DNA of 64,000 nucleotides, from positions 1 to 64,000 of the forward strand of contig JARFXQ010000002.1 of NCBI GenBank assembly GCA_029194725.1, given 5' to 3'. Under the pieces are notes generated by a model. That model saw nothing but the letters and a program-made list of their open reading frames with translations. It was not told where the DNA came from and did no database searches. The DNA comes from Nitrospira sp. GTDB lineage: Bacteria; Nitrospirota; Nitrospiria; Nitrospirales; Nitrospiraceae. Shown in pieces: positions 34,691 through 42,362 of the stretch (positions are counted from its first letter, which is position 1; every line of letters starts with the position of its first letter). A program made the translations under genes and the position numbers.

Positions 34691-34780
34691 TGGCTTCGCT
34701 AGTCGAGTACTGGAAGATCGACTTGGCTCCGATAGCCTGAGCCAGGACTCGCCGGCACTTCACTTTGTCGAGGATCGGAG
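34691..34780 (-). repeat. Decayed cysNC 3'-end fragment, copy C
   Basis: Positions 34701-34780 match cysNC 37931-38010 at 60 of 80 without gaps. The minus strand still translates as ILDKVKCRRVLAQAIGAKS and IFQYST, against ILDELKRRGVLAQAIGAKP and IFQYSI in the intact gene. It covers the segment that follows copy B in the parent gene, in the same orientation. Confidence 0.75.
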
Positions 34781-34858
34781 GGTAAGATTTCAAATTCTGA
34801 CCATTATCTAAGGCTGCCGACAACGACCTGGATGCACACATCGAGAAGGAGATGATCC

Positions 34859-35590
34859 ATGACGCATGAAGACCTCCCGGTAGGGCGTCTCCTTTCCCGC
34901 CGCGAGGCTGTGGCGCTATTGGGCGTCACGGGCCTGCTGTGGCTCACGGGCGGGCCGCACCTCCGGCGAGCGCTTGCCGATACCCGCGGATTGTCTTGCG
35001 TCGTTCGACCCGAGCAAACCGAAGGGCCGTACTTCGTCGACGAGCGCTTGCATCGGTCCGACATCCGTTCGGATCCCGTTGATGGACTGGTCAGGCCCGG
35101 TACTCCATTGACTCTCACGCTTGTCGTCTCTCGCATCAATACCGGAGGCTGTCAGCCCCTCCCGGGGGCTCAAGTCGATATTTGGCACTGCGATGCGATG
35201 GGCCTCTACTCCGACGTGCGTGATCCGGGGTTCAATACAATCGGCCGGAAGTTTTTCCGCGGCTACCAAATCACCGACGAGCGCGGCGAGGTCCGATTCG
35301 TCACCATATACCCCGGTTGGTATGAAGGCCGGACGGTGCATATCCATTTCAAGATACGGACCGCCCCAGCGGCCCCACGAGCCTTTGAGTTCACGTCGCA
35401 AATGTATTTCGACGACGGACTGACGGATCGCGTCCATGCTGACCCGCCCTATGCCGCGAGAGGAATGCGTACCGCGCGAAACCAGCATGATCGGATCTTC
35501 CGGCGTGGCGGCGATCAACTCATGCTGGCTCCGGCAGCAACGGCCGATGGCTATCAGGCAACGTTTGCCGTCGGCCTCCAGTTCCCGTGA
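34859..35590 (+). CDS. Exported intradiol ring-cleavage dioxygenase
   Basis: 243 residues. A twin-arginine-like signal (LLSRREAVALLGVTGLLWLT) suggests export. The catalytic domain resembles protocatechuate 3,4-dioxygenase: EGPYFVDERLHRSDIR, GAQVDIWHCDAMGLYSDV (first Tyr ligand), the second Tyr in FRGYQITDERGEVRFVTIYP, and the His pair in EGRTVHIHFKI. These are the expected 2-Tyr/2-His ligands of a non-haem Fe(III) site that opens catechol rings between the hydroxyls. No other aromatic-degradation genes are nearby, so the natural substrate is unknown. The signal and isolation match the secreted 'dioxygenase-like' branch. Confidence 0.85.
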   Translation: MTHEDLPVGRLLSRREAVALLGVTGLLWLTGGPHLRRALADTRGLSCVVRPEQTEGPYFVDERLHRSDIRSDPVDGLVRPGTPLTLTLVVSRINTGGCQPLPGAQVDIWHCDAMGLYSDVRDPGFNTIGRKFFRGYQITDERGEVRFVTIYPGWYEGRTVHIHFKIRTAPAAPRAFEFTSQMYFDDGLTDRVHADPPYAARGMRTARNQHDRIFRRGGDQLMLAPAATADGYQATFAVGLQFP

Positions 35591-35751
35591 ACAGCAGCGC
35601 GGACGGCTGAACGTCTCACGTCGCCTCATGCGCTGGGATTGCTTGTTCCGACACAAAACCCTACGAGAGGCCTTGACGGCATAGGCGGGTTGATTGGTAC
35701 ATTCTGTCCGACCGATGGCGTGAGTTCACATGAAGGCCTGATCCCCACTAT

Positions 35752-36210
35752 TTGTTCATGGAAACCCCTGGTTTCCTCGTCTTGCACGCTCAGGCTAGTT
35801 GGTATTGCGCCGTGCTTCTTGCTTGCCAGCTTGTGGGATGCACGACGACCGACCGGCCGACCTCGGCGCAGCCGCCACAAGTGCAGATAGTCGAAGGGCT
35901 GACTCTGAAGCTGTGGAGCGAACCCTCGCCGGCACGTGTGGGCACGAATCAGATTTTTTTGGAAGTCAACGCACCGACAAGGAAGGCCACGGTCAAGAGC
36001 GATGTCCTGCTCACCTATCAATCAGCAGAAGGGACGAAGGCCACAGTCCGAATGCGGCCTGTCCCGGGGAAGTTCGATATCTTCAGTGCCATGGTCGAAT
36101 TCGATTCCGCCGGCAAGAGAACCTTCACGGCCATGGTGCAGAGTGCAACCCAACGGCCTGCGATTGCCCATTTTCAGTTGCCGGTGATCGCCTCGGACGA
36201 GGCTCCATAA
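35752..36210 (+). CDS. Lipoprotein with a beta-sandwich-like domain
   Basis: 152 residues with a hydrophobic start ending in the lipobox LVGC, so Cys30 would be lipidated. A more internal start is possible. The mature part (LTLKLWSEPSPARVGTNQIF, ...VLLTYQSAEGTKATVRMRPV, ...FSAMVEFDSAGKRTFTAMVQ) has the strand pattern of FixH/YtkA-type immunoglobulin-like domains found in copper- or respiration-linked proteins. That match is by pattern only. It follows the dioxygenase gene by 161 bp. Confidence 0.65.
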   Translation: MFMETPGFLVLHAQASWYCAVLLACQLVGCTTTDRPTSAQPPQVQIVEGLTLKLWSEPSPARVGTNQIFLEVNAPTRKATVKSDVLLTYQSAEGTKATVRMRPVPGKFDIFSAMVEFDSAGKRTFTAMVQSATQRPAIAHFQLPVIASDEAP

Positions 36211-36298
36211 GCACATATTATTCTGGAGCGCTCCTAAGTGTACCGGCCCATTCGACCGATCAGAGAGCAAGAGTCCGCCCGAGGTGGAATAACGCGGG

Positions 36299-37462
36299 CT
36301 ACTTATCGAATGAACAGATCAGTGACAGAAGCACGAGCTGTTGGCCACGTGCGAGTCCGATGACCCCAGGGGCGACTTCCCCTCCCTTGAAGAAACCTCC
36401 ACCTGGTCCCGTCGATTCGTCGTAACGGTATTCCAAACGGAGGAGCGCGCTGGTCCATTCCCGCACAAACTGGTATTCCAACGTCGTCGTGATCGCCCTG
36501 AGCAGTTGTTGCGACCCGGTGATCCGGCCGTCGGGATCCCAATAGACTTCAGGCCGGAGCGCCACACTCCAAGGTCCCTGCACGTTCCACCGAGCATTAA
36601 AGGCTGCACCTGTCCAGAATGTTCGAGGGTGGCCGACTTGCTCGGCGGCATTCTCGGTGCCGATGTCATAGCTGATCGCCAGGACGACTGGTTTTCGTTG
36701 CCATTCCAGGATGCTGTCGGAGAAGAAGCGCCAGAACTCGAGCGCAGTGTTGGCTTGATCTGGACCATAGTACAGGTTTTGGGTGAACGTGAGATCGGGG
36801 CGCAATTTCCAGGCGACCTGGGTCCCGTAGCTCAATTGATCATTGATATGGGAGAGGTAGTTATACCCATTGATCGCATAGAAGCCAACGTTCACTGTGT
36901 CACTCACAGGATACCGAACCCGGAGTCCAAACATAAAATAGGGAGCGTTGTCCGCTATGTAGGGGCGCGTATAATTCAAGTTGTATTTCGCATAGATGGA
37001 TTCGTACCCGATGTAACTGTTGAATAATCCCGCTGTGACCACCAGACCTTTTCCCATGGGGATCAAATACGACACATTGGCACGAGAGAAGTGCCGCAGG
37101 GTATCCGCGCCGGAGATCGGTTTGTCCCGTTCAGGGACCGGTTGAGGGACCAGCCCATCCGTGTCATATCCTGCTTGGACCGCCAACTCCATGCCCCATG
37201 GGGACGACAGAGAGATGTTCTTCTTGACGTAGGCTAAGGCCATATTGGGAGCAAACTCATTGACCCGCGACGTGGTGGTCTTGCTGCGCCATTGGTGATT
37301 TTCTGGAAAATTGAAGTCCACGGCATAGCCGAGATCGAGGAAGCCCCCATAGTGCCAGCCGGAACTGACAGGTCCGGTATCCTGACTCTGAGCCAGGAGT
37401 GGGATGCAAAGAAGAGCACAGAAAAACAGCCAGATCCCCGCTGCTTTCTGTAACCACGTCAC
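36299..37462 (-). CDS. Outer membrane beta-barrel protein (BBP2/OmpL-like)
   Basis: 387 residues with a signal peptide (GIWLFFCALLCIPLLAQS). The rest alternates aromatic and polar residues in strands typical of a 16-strand barrel: WHYGGFLDLGYAVDFNFP, MALAYVKKNISLSSPWGMEL, PYFMFGLRVRYPVSDTVNVG, a Trp-rich WKLRPDLTFTQNLYYGPDQ and a C-terminus ending in RGQQLVLLSLICSFDK. This fits the putative porin family often called BBP2. Substrate unknown. Convergent to the lipoprotein gene. Confidence 0.8.
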   Translation of the reverse strand: MTWLQKAAGIWLFFCALLCIPLLAQSQDTGPVSSGWHYGGFLDLGYAVDFNFPENHQWRSKTTTSRVNEFAPNMALAYVKKNISLSSPWGMELAVQAGYDTDGLVPQPVPERDKPISGADTLRHFSRANVSYLIPMGKGLVVTAGLFNSYIGYESIYAKYNLNYTRPYIADNAPYFMFGLRVRYPVSDTVNVGFYAINGYNYLSHINDQLSYGTQVAWKLRPDLTFTQNLYYGPDQANTALEFWRFFSDSILEWQRKPVVLAISYDIGTENAAEQVGHPRTFWTGAAFNARWNVQGPWSVALRPEVYWDPDGRITGSQQLLRAITTTLEYQFVREWTSALLRLEYRYDESTGPGGGFFKGGEVAPGVIGLARGQQLVLLSLICSFDK

Positions 37463-37927
37463 AATGAGAAGTACCTCCGAGATGTTTCCCGGTCAGAGCG
37501 GCCGTCGGGATTCGTCGCCGATGAACCACTGGAGATCGACCATTTGTGGAAGCATCGATCAGGACTCCCCGGCTGGGTGTGGCTGAGTGAGTTATCAAGG
37601 ATCCGAACAAAGAGGAAGGCCGTGAGAAGGAATTTCGTGATCAGTTGCAACGTCACCCCCCCAACTAAGAGTGGGAGGACTTAGCTTTGCGAGGAATTAC
37701 CACAATTTCGTTATGTCCGACAAGTTATGATCCCCTCCACGGCCTAGCAGGCTGCGAAAAAACCCTCCGTTCCTCCTGCGAGTGCCTCAGAACGAACGGA
37801 GCGCTCGTTGAATTTACAGAGGTTTTCCGTTCGTGCTGAGCCCTTCGACTCACTCAGGACAGGCCGGTCGAAGCACACAAATCGAGTTTTCCTCAGCCTG
37901 TTAGATGGTGTTCGGTCTGATGGCTCG
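37463..37927. other. 465-bp intergenic region with an inverted-repeat element
   Basis: It contains the upstream region of the barrel gene and the palindromic element at 37744-37904. I see no gene: the open frame at 37459-37656 (minus) reads as non-coding. Confidence 0.6.
37744..37904. repeat. 161-bp element with terminal inverted repeats (MITE/REP-like)
   Basis: The ends CTAGCAGGCTGCGAAAA (37744 onward) and, on the other strand, CTAACAGGCTGAGGAAAA (from 37904 inward) form an imperfect terminal inverted repeat. Inside, TTCGTGCTGAGCCCTTCGAC and GGTCGAAGCAC form a second, inner palindrome. This looks like a non-autonomous mobile or REP-like repeat. It ends 24 bp from the cysNC stop codon. No second copy was seen in this window. 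Confidence 0.6.
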
Positions 37928-39769
37928 TTAGATCGAATACTGAAAGATCGGCTTCGCCCCGATGGCCTGGGCGAGGACGCCTCGGCGTTTCAATTCATCG
38001 AGGATTCGAGCGGTAGCTGCGTCGAAATCCGTGGGGCCGGTGAGGACGACATCGGTATTCGGCGGGGGTTCTTCTTGGGACTTGCTCATATGGACGGCGA
38101 TGACCGGTGCAGGATGCACGAGGGTCCTGATCGCCTGGGAGGCCTCTTGATAAGCGAGGCCGAATGGATTTGTGGTCGAGACAACAATCAGACCCGTGTC
38201 GGTAAGCAAACGCGCTACTTCACCGTAGCGCCGCGCCATTTCAGTCGTCTGCCCTCGCTCTTCTTCGCTGAGATCGGCATCCAAACCGCGGCGCAGATTT
38301 TCTCCATCCAATAAATAAGCATGACGTCCATCCGCTACGAGGCGACCTTCAAGCTTTCTGGCCAAGAACGACTTGCCGGTGTGCCGCCCACCGGTAATCA
38401 GAACGACCGCCGCTCGATGGCCGTATTGCTGCGCGCGATCCTCAACCGTGACTTCGCCCTTCACCCAAGCAAAGTCGCGCCGTCTGGCTTCTTCACGGAG
38501 AAATTCCTGATCGTCGTGAACCAGCTCCGTGATGATGCCGCCGCCTGCGATGTCGTATTCGTCGACCAGGACAAAACGTCCGGTAGCTTCGAGTGACGCA
38601 GACAGATCAAACGCGACCGGCGCTTTGGTGCGCAAGGTCAATTCGGCCACTTGGTTCTTACTGATGCTGTTGCTGCCCTGTTGCTGAGCGAGATCCATCG
38701 TGTCGATGATTCGATGGATCGAAGCGACTTCGCAGTCCACTTCTTTGGTCGCCACTCGCAGGAGATATTTGCGCCCTTTTTCCAACGGTCGCTTGCCGAG
38801 CCAGAACAGATTGGCACGAAAGGCCGTGGAGACGAGGGGCAGATGTTCCTGATGCGAGGCGACTTCGCCGCGTTCGACAAAGATCTGCTCATCGAGCGTC
38901 ACGCCGATCGATTGGCCGGCCTGGCCTTCAGTCGGTTGCGGCTCAATATTGAATGCCTCCACCGTCCTGATATTGGCTCGCTTGTTGGAGGGCGAGAAGA
39001 CAAGGTGATCGCCGACTTTGAGACGTCCGGCTGTAATGCGTCCGGTGATGATGCGGCGCGCGTCGAATTTATAGACGTCCTGCACAGGCAATCGGAGGGG
39101 CTGTTCCGAGCGAGCCGCTTCCTTCTTGAACGCGCCGAGTGTTTCAAGGACGGTGGGGCCACTGTACCAGGACATCTGTTCACTGCGGTTGGCGATGTTG
39201 TCGCCGAGCTTGGCACTCACTGGAATGAACTGCGACGGCACGGCTTTGAACTGTCCGAGAAATTCTCGGTACTCTTTCTCAATCCCATCGAACAGGTCCT
39301 GTCGGTAGGCAACCAGATCCATCTTGTTGACCACCACCGCAAACTGCCGGACTCCCAGCAGCGACAGTAAGTAGCCGTGTTTCTTCGACTGCTCCCTGAC
39401 ACCTTCCAAGGCGTCGATGAGCAGCAGCGCCGCCTCGGCCCGCGCGGCGCCGGATATCATGTTCTTGAGGAACTCTTTATGGCCCGGCGCATCGATGATG
39501 ATGTATTGCCGGCCCTTCCACATGAAAAAGGTGCGGGCCGTATCAATGGTAATTCCCTGTTCCTGCTCTTCGAGAAAGGCGTCGAAGAGGAAGGCATATT
39601 CGAATTCCTTCCCCTGTTGCTTGCAGATGGCCTGTACTTTTTCCAACTTGCCGTCGGGGAGTGAGCCGGTGTCGGCGTAGAGCCTGCCCAGTAAGGTGGA
39701 CTTGCCGTGATCCACATGGCCGACGATCACGATGTTGAGGTTCTCAGATGGTTTAGTCAGCTCGCTCAT
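37928..39769 (-). CDS. cysNC: Sulfate adenylyltransferase subunit 1 / APS-kinase-like fusion
   Basis: 613 residues. The N-terminal EF-Tu-like GTPase (GHVDHGKST at 17-25; DAPGHKEF; NKMDLV) drives ATP sulfurylase with CysD. Two beta-barrel domains follow to about residue 440. The last 160 residues resemble APS kinase: a P-loop GGRHTGKS (460-467; usually GLSGSGKS) and LDGENLRRGLDADLS (usually LDGDxxRxGLxxDLxFS). The usual FISPYR motif is replaced by STTNPFG and the domain is short, so kinase activity is uncertain. It starts 2 bp after cysD. Its 3' end is the source of the repeat copies A-C at 33-35 kb. Confidence 0.9.
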   Translation of the reverse strand: MSELTKPSENLNIVIVGHVDHGKSTLLGRLYADTGSLPDGKLEKVQAICKQQGKEFEYAFLFDAFLEEQEQGITIDTARTFFMWKGRQYIIIDAPGHKEFLKNMISGAARAEAALLLIDALEGVREQSKKHGYLLSLLGVRQFAVVVNKMDLVAYRQDLFDGIEKEYREFLGQFKAVPSQFIPVSAKLGDNIANRSEQMSWYSGPTVLETLGAFKKEAARSEQPLRLPVQDVYKFDARRIITGRITAGRLKVGDHLVFSPSNKRANIRTVEAFNIEPQPTEGQAGQSIGVTLDEQIFVERGEVASHQEHLPLVSTAFRANLFWLGKRPLEKGRKYLLRVATKEVDCEVASIHRIIDTMDLAQQQGSNSISKNQVAELTLRTKAPVAFDLSASLEATGRFVLVDEYDIAGGGIITELVHDDQEFLREEARRRDFAWVKGEVTVEDRAQQYGHRAAVVLITGGRHTGKSFLARKLEGRLVADGRHAYLLDGENLRRGLDADLSEEERGQTTEMARRYGEVARLLTDTGLIVVSTTNPFGLAYQEASQAIRTLVHPAPVIAVHMSKSQEEPPPNTDVVLTGPTDFDAATARILDELKRRGVLAQAIGAKPIFQYSI

Positions 39770-39771
39770 GG

Positions 39772-40569
39772 TTACATGTAACCATCTTTCCGCAATAACT
39801 CCATTCCTCGTCCTTCGTCCTGTGCCCGCCCTGACCGCTCGGCCACGGTGGTATGGCGGAGTTCTTCGATAATGTCGTCAACGCTCTTGGCGGTAGATTT
39901 GATCGGCGAGGTGCAGGGAGCGCAACCGAGACTGCGATAGCGCGTGCCGTCGCCCTTGTCGAGATACAGGTCGATGAAGGGAATCTGTTCCAGCTTGATG
40001 TATTCCCAGATATTGATCTCTGTCCAATCCAGCAGCGGATGGATGCGGATGTGAGTGCCCGGCGGGAATGTTGTCTTGTATTGATCCCACAGCTCCGGTG
40101 GTTGATCGCGGAAATCCCAATCTCCATGTTTATCCCGTGGAGAGAAATAGCGCTCCTTCGCTCTCGTTCCCTCTTCATCCGCGCGGACGCCGAGGATCAC
40201 GCCGGTATAGCCCTTATTCTCCAGCAGTTGTTTGAGGCCGTTTGTCTTCAGCGCTGTGCAGCAGACCACGCGTCCCATCGTATGGTTCATCCCCGCCGCC
40301 AAGGCTTCCTTGTTTTGGCCGACGACCAAATTCAACCCCCACTCTCGGGCCAGACGGTCGCGGTACTCGATCATCGCCGGGATCTTGTAGCTTGTATCGA
40401 CATGGAGGAGTGGAAACGGCACATGCCCGAAGAACGCCTTACGGGCGAGCCAGAGCAACACGGTCGAATCCTTGCCCATCGACCAGAGCATGGCAAGGTT
40501 GTCGAAATGTTTGTAGGCTTCTCGAAGAATGTAAACGCTTTGATCTTCAAGTTGCCGAAGGTGTTTCAT
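39772..40569 (-). CDS. cysD: Sulfate adenylyltransferase subunit 2
   Basis: Makes APS from sulfate and ATP with CysN. The 265-residue protein is a PP-loop ATP pyrophosphatase: [20 protein letters not shown] (SxGKDS loop), [54 protein letters not shown] and GCAPCTSPI. It is somewhat shorter than E. coli CysD (302 aa), missing some C-terminal residues. Second last gene of the sulfate-assimilation operon. Confidence 0.95.
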   Translation of the reverse strand: MKHLRQLEDQSVYILREAYKHFDNLAMLWSMGKDSTVLLWLARKAFFGHVPFPLLHVDTSYKIPAMIEYRDRLAREWGLNLVVGQNKEALAAGMNHTMGRVVCCTALKTNGLKQLLENKGYTGVILGVRADEEGTRAKERYFSPRDKHGDWDFRDQPPELWDQYKTTFPPGTHIRIHPLLDWTEINIWEYIKLEQIPFIDLYLDKGDGTRYRSLGCAPCTSPIKSTAKSVDDIIEELRHTTVAERSGRAQDEGRGMELLRKDGYM

Positions 40570-40587
40570 AGGCTTGTGCTTTAGGCC

Positions 40588-41628
40588 CTACACCGCAACC
40601 GGTTGTCTTACCAATTCATCGAGCTTGCGTCCTGCGGCTCCTCCATCAAGTGCGGCACGTACAACCGGGAAGCAGGTCGACAGAGACGCCCCTTTCCCAG
40701 CCGCATAGAGCAGCATGGCCGCGTTCATGAGCACCCAATCTCGCGGCCCACCCTGCACCTGATTCTGAAGAATCCGCCGGAGCAGATCGGCCTCCTTCTC
40801 GCGTTGATTAGGTGGAAATCCTGCCATCTCCCTTGACGGGACAAACGCCAGGCCGAAGTCTTTCGGTGCCACTCCCAGCGGAGTGATACGCTCATCGCGT
40901 AATTCCAGCACCCTCGTCGCCATCGATGCCGACAACTCCGGATCGCCCTCGACGCCGCGGATCACCAGGGCGCGTGGACACCCGAGGATTCGCAAGGCTT
41001 CGGCTGTCTTCTCAAAATGCGGCGGATGCGTCAATCCCACGACCTGCACCGTCGCCCGCGCCGGGTTCAGAAGCCTGGCGATCGGATGGAACACATTCCT
41101 GACCCCGAGCTCTTGACGCATCTCCAAAAATCGATAGAGGGGTGGATGATAGAGTCCGATATCCAGGTAGGCAAAGCCTTTCCTGTTCACGTCTTCCGAA
41201 ACCAGCTTGGGATCGGCATCGACTGGAATGCCCAAGGCTTTCAGTACTCCGGCACTGCCCGGCCGGCTTGGAATGCCGTCATAACCGTGCATCAAGACCG
41301 CAGCGCCAGCCGCAACTGCTACAATGGACGCGGCAATAATCGCGTGAAACGTGTCCTGCTTTCCGGCATAGGTCGGGACATCCACCAAGGCCAAGTCTCG
41401 TGAGACAGTGAGAGGCGGCACGTACTGTCGAGCAGCAGCCGTCAGTGCCGCCAATTCGGCAACCGACTCAGCCTTGAATCGCATGGCAATGAGAAAGGCA
41501 CCCACTTGGGCCGGCGAGGCCTCACCCTCAATCAAAGCCCTCATCGCCCGTTTGCACTCATCCCAGGTGAGGTCCTTGGAGGCTTTTGGACCCTTTGCAA
41601 TCTTGGCAAGGAGATCTTGGATCGGCAT
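40588..41628 (-). CDS. TrpD2/YbiB-like anthranilate phosphoribosyltransferase homologue
   Basis: 346 residues from the ATG at 41628, which abuts the cysH stop; the frame extends to 41847 but that part overlaps cysH. It has the helical start (LTWDECKRAMRALIEGEASP) and alpha/beta domain of the TrpD family (TAAARQYVPPLTVS, DVPTYAGKQDTFHAII), but the TrpD KHGNR motif is replaced by MHGYDGIPSRPGSAGVLKAL, as in the TrpD2/YbiB branch that does not make tryptophan. It sits between cysH and cysD in tight spacing. A link to sulfur metabolism is suggested only by position. Confidence 0.85.
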   Translation of the reverse strand: MPIQDLLAKIAKGPKASKDLTWDECKRAMRALIEGEASPAQVGAFLIAMRFKAESVAELAALTAAARQYVPPLTVSRDLALVDVPTYAGKQDTFHAIIAASIVAVAAGAAVLMHGYDGIPSRPGSAGVLKALGIPVDADPKLVSEDVNRKGFAYLDIGLYHPPLYRFLEMRQELGVRNVFHPIARLLNPARATVQVVGLTHPPHFEKTAEALRILGCPRALVIRGVEGDPELSASMATRVLELRDERITPLGVAPKDFGLAFVPSREMAGFPPNQREKEADLLRRILQNQVQGGPRDWVLMNAAMLLYAAGKGASLSTCFPVVRAALDGGAAGRKLDELVRQPVAV

Positions 41629-41629
41629 G

Positions 41630-42346
41630 TTACGACTTATGCAGTCCGCATTCGGTCTTGACAAAATTCTTCCAACGCCCGGCCCGCGGATCATCGCCGG
41701 GCGCCACTTGGGTGGTGCAGTAGGTGCAGCCGATGCTGGGATAATTCTGATCATGCAGCGGGTTGTAGGGAACTTCGTAGACCTTGATGTAGGTCCATAC
41801 ATCGGCCAAGGTCCATCGGGCCAGGGGGTTGACCTTGACCAATCCAAATCTCTGGTCCCACTCGATCAATCCGGCATTCGCACGGGATGGAGCTTGATCC
41901 CGCCTGATTCCGGTAATCCATGCGTCATATCCCCGCAGAACACGGGTCAGCGGTTCGACTTTCCGCAGCCGGCAGCACTGGTCCGGATCTCGCTCCCACA
42001 AGGCCTCTCCGTAGGATTCCGCTTGTACCTGCGGTGTTAGCAAGGACTTTACCTGAATGACTTGCGGCGACTGAAGACCGTACTGCTCAATCACTCGATC
42101 CCGCGTGGCATAGGTTTCAGGAAATAAGAAATCGGTATCGAGATAGAACAACGGCACCGAGAGATTGATCCGATGCGCCATGTCGATGAGGACCACGTCT
42201 TCCGCTCCGAAGCTACAAGCCACAACAATCTTGCCGCCGTATCGTTCGATAGCAGCCGCCAATACATCTTGGGGCTGCCTCGTCTCGAACGAATCGCTCC
42301 AGGCTCTGAGCTCTGCAACCAGTTCAGCACGGTCGTTCACGGTCAT
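41630..42346 (-). CDS. cysH: Phosphoadenylyl/adenylyl-sulfate reductase
   Basis: Reduces activated sulfate to sulfite with thioredoxin. 238 residues with the PP-loop-like fold (VVACSFGAEDVVLIDMAHRI), YLDTDFLFPETYATRD, the pair QCCRLRKVEPL, IGCTYCTTQV and the C-terminal ECGLH catalytic Cys. The CC...CxxC set is the [4Fe-4S] signature of APS-type reductases, so APS rather than PAPS is the likely substrate. This fits the doubtful APS kinase domain of CysNC. GGAG precedes the ATG; 16 bp separate it from the sulfite reductase gene. Confidence 0.94.
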   Translation of the reverse strand: MTVNDRAELVAELRAWSDSFETRQPQDVLAAAIERYGGKIVVACSFGAEDVVLIDMAHRINLSVPLFYLDTDFLFPETYATRDRVIEQYGLQSPQVIQVKSLLTPQVQAESYGEALWERDPDQCCRLRKVEPLTRVLRGYDAWITGIRRDQAPSRANAGLIEWDQRFGLVKVNPLARWTLADVWTYIKVYEVPYNPLHDQNYPSIGCTYCTTQVAPGDDPRAGRWKNFVKTECGLHKS

Positions 42347-42362
42347 CGCAACTCCGATCCCC

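Noticed and set aside
37459..37656. 65-codon open frame on the minus strand
   Set aside because: It overlaps the start of the beta-barrel gene and reads as non-coding after a short hydrophobic start.
37463..37927. CRISPR-like repeats
   Set aside because: The repeated text is a single nested palindrome, not regularly spaced direct repeats. No CRISPR array or cas gene was seen anywhere in the window.
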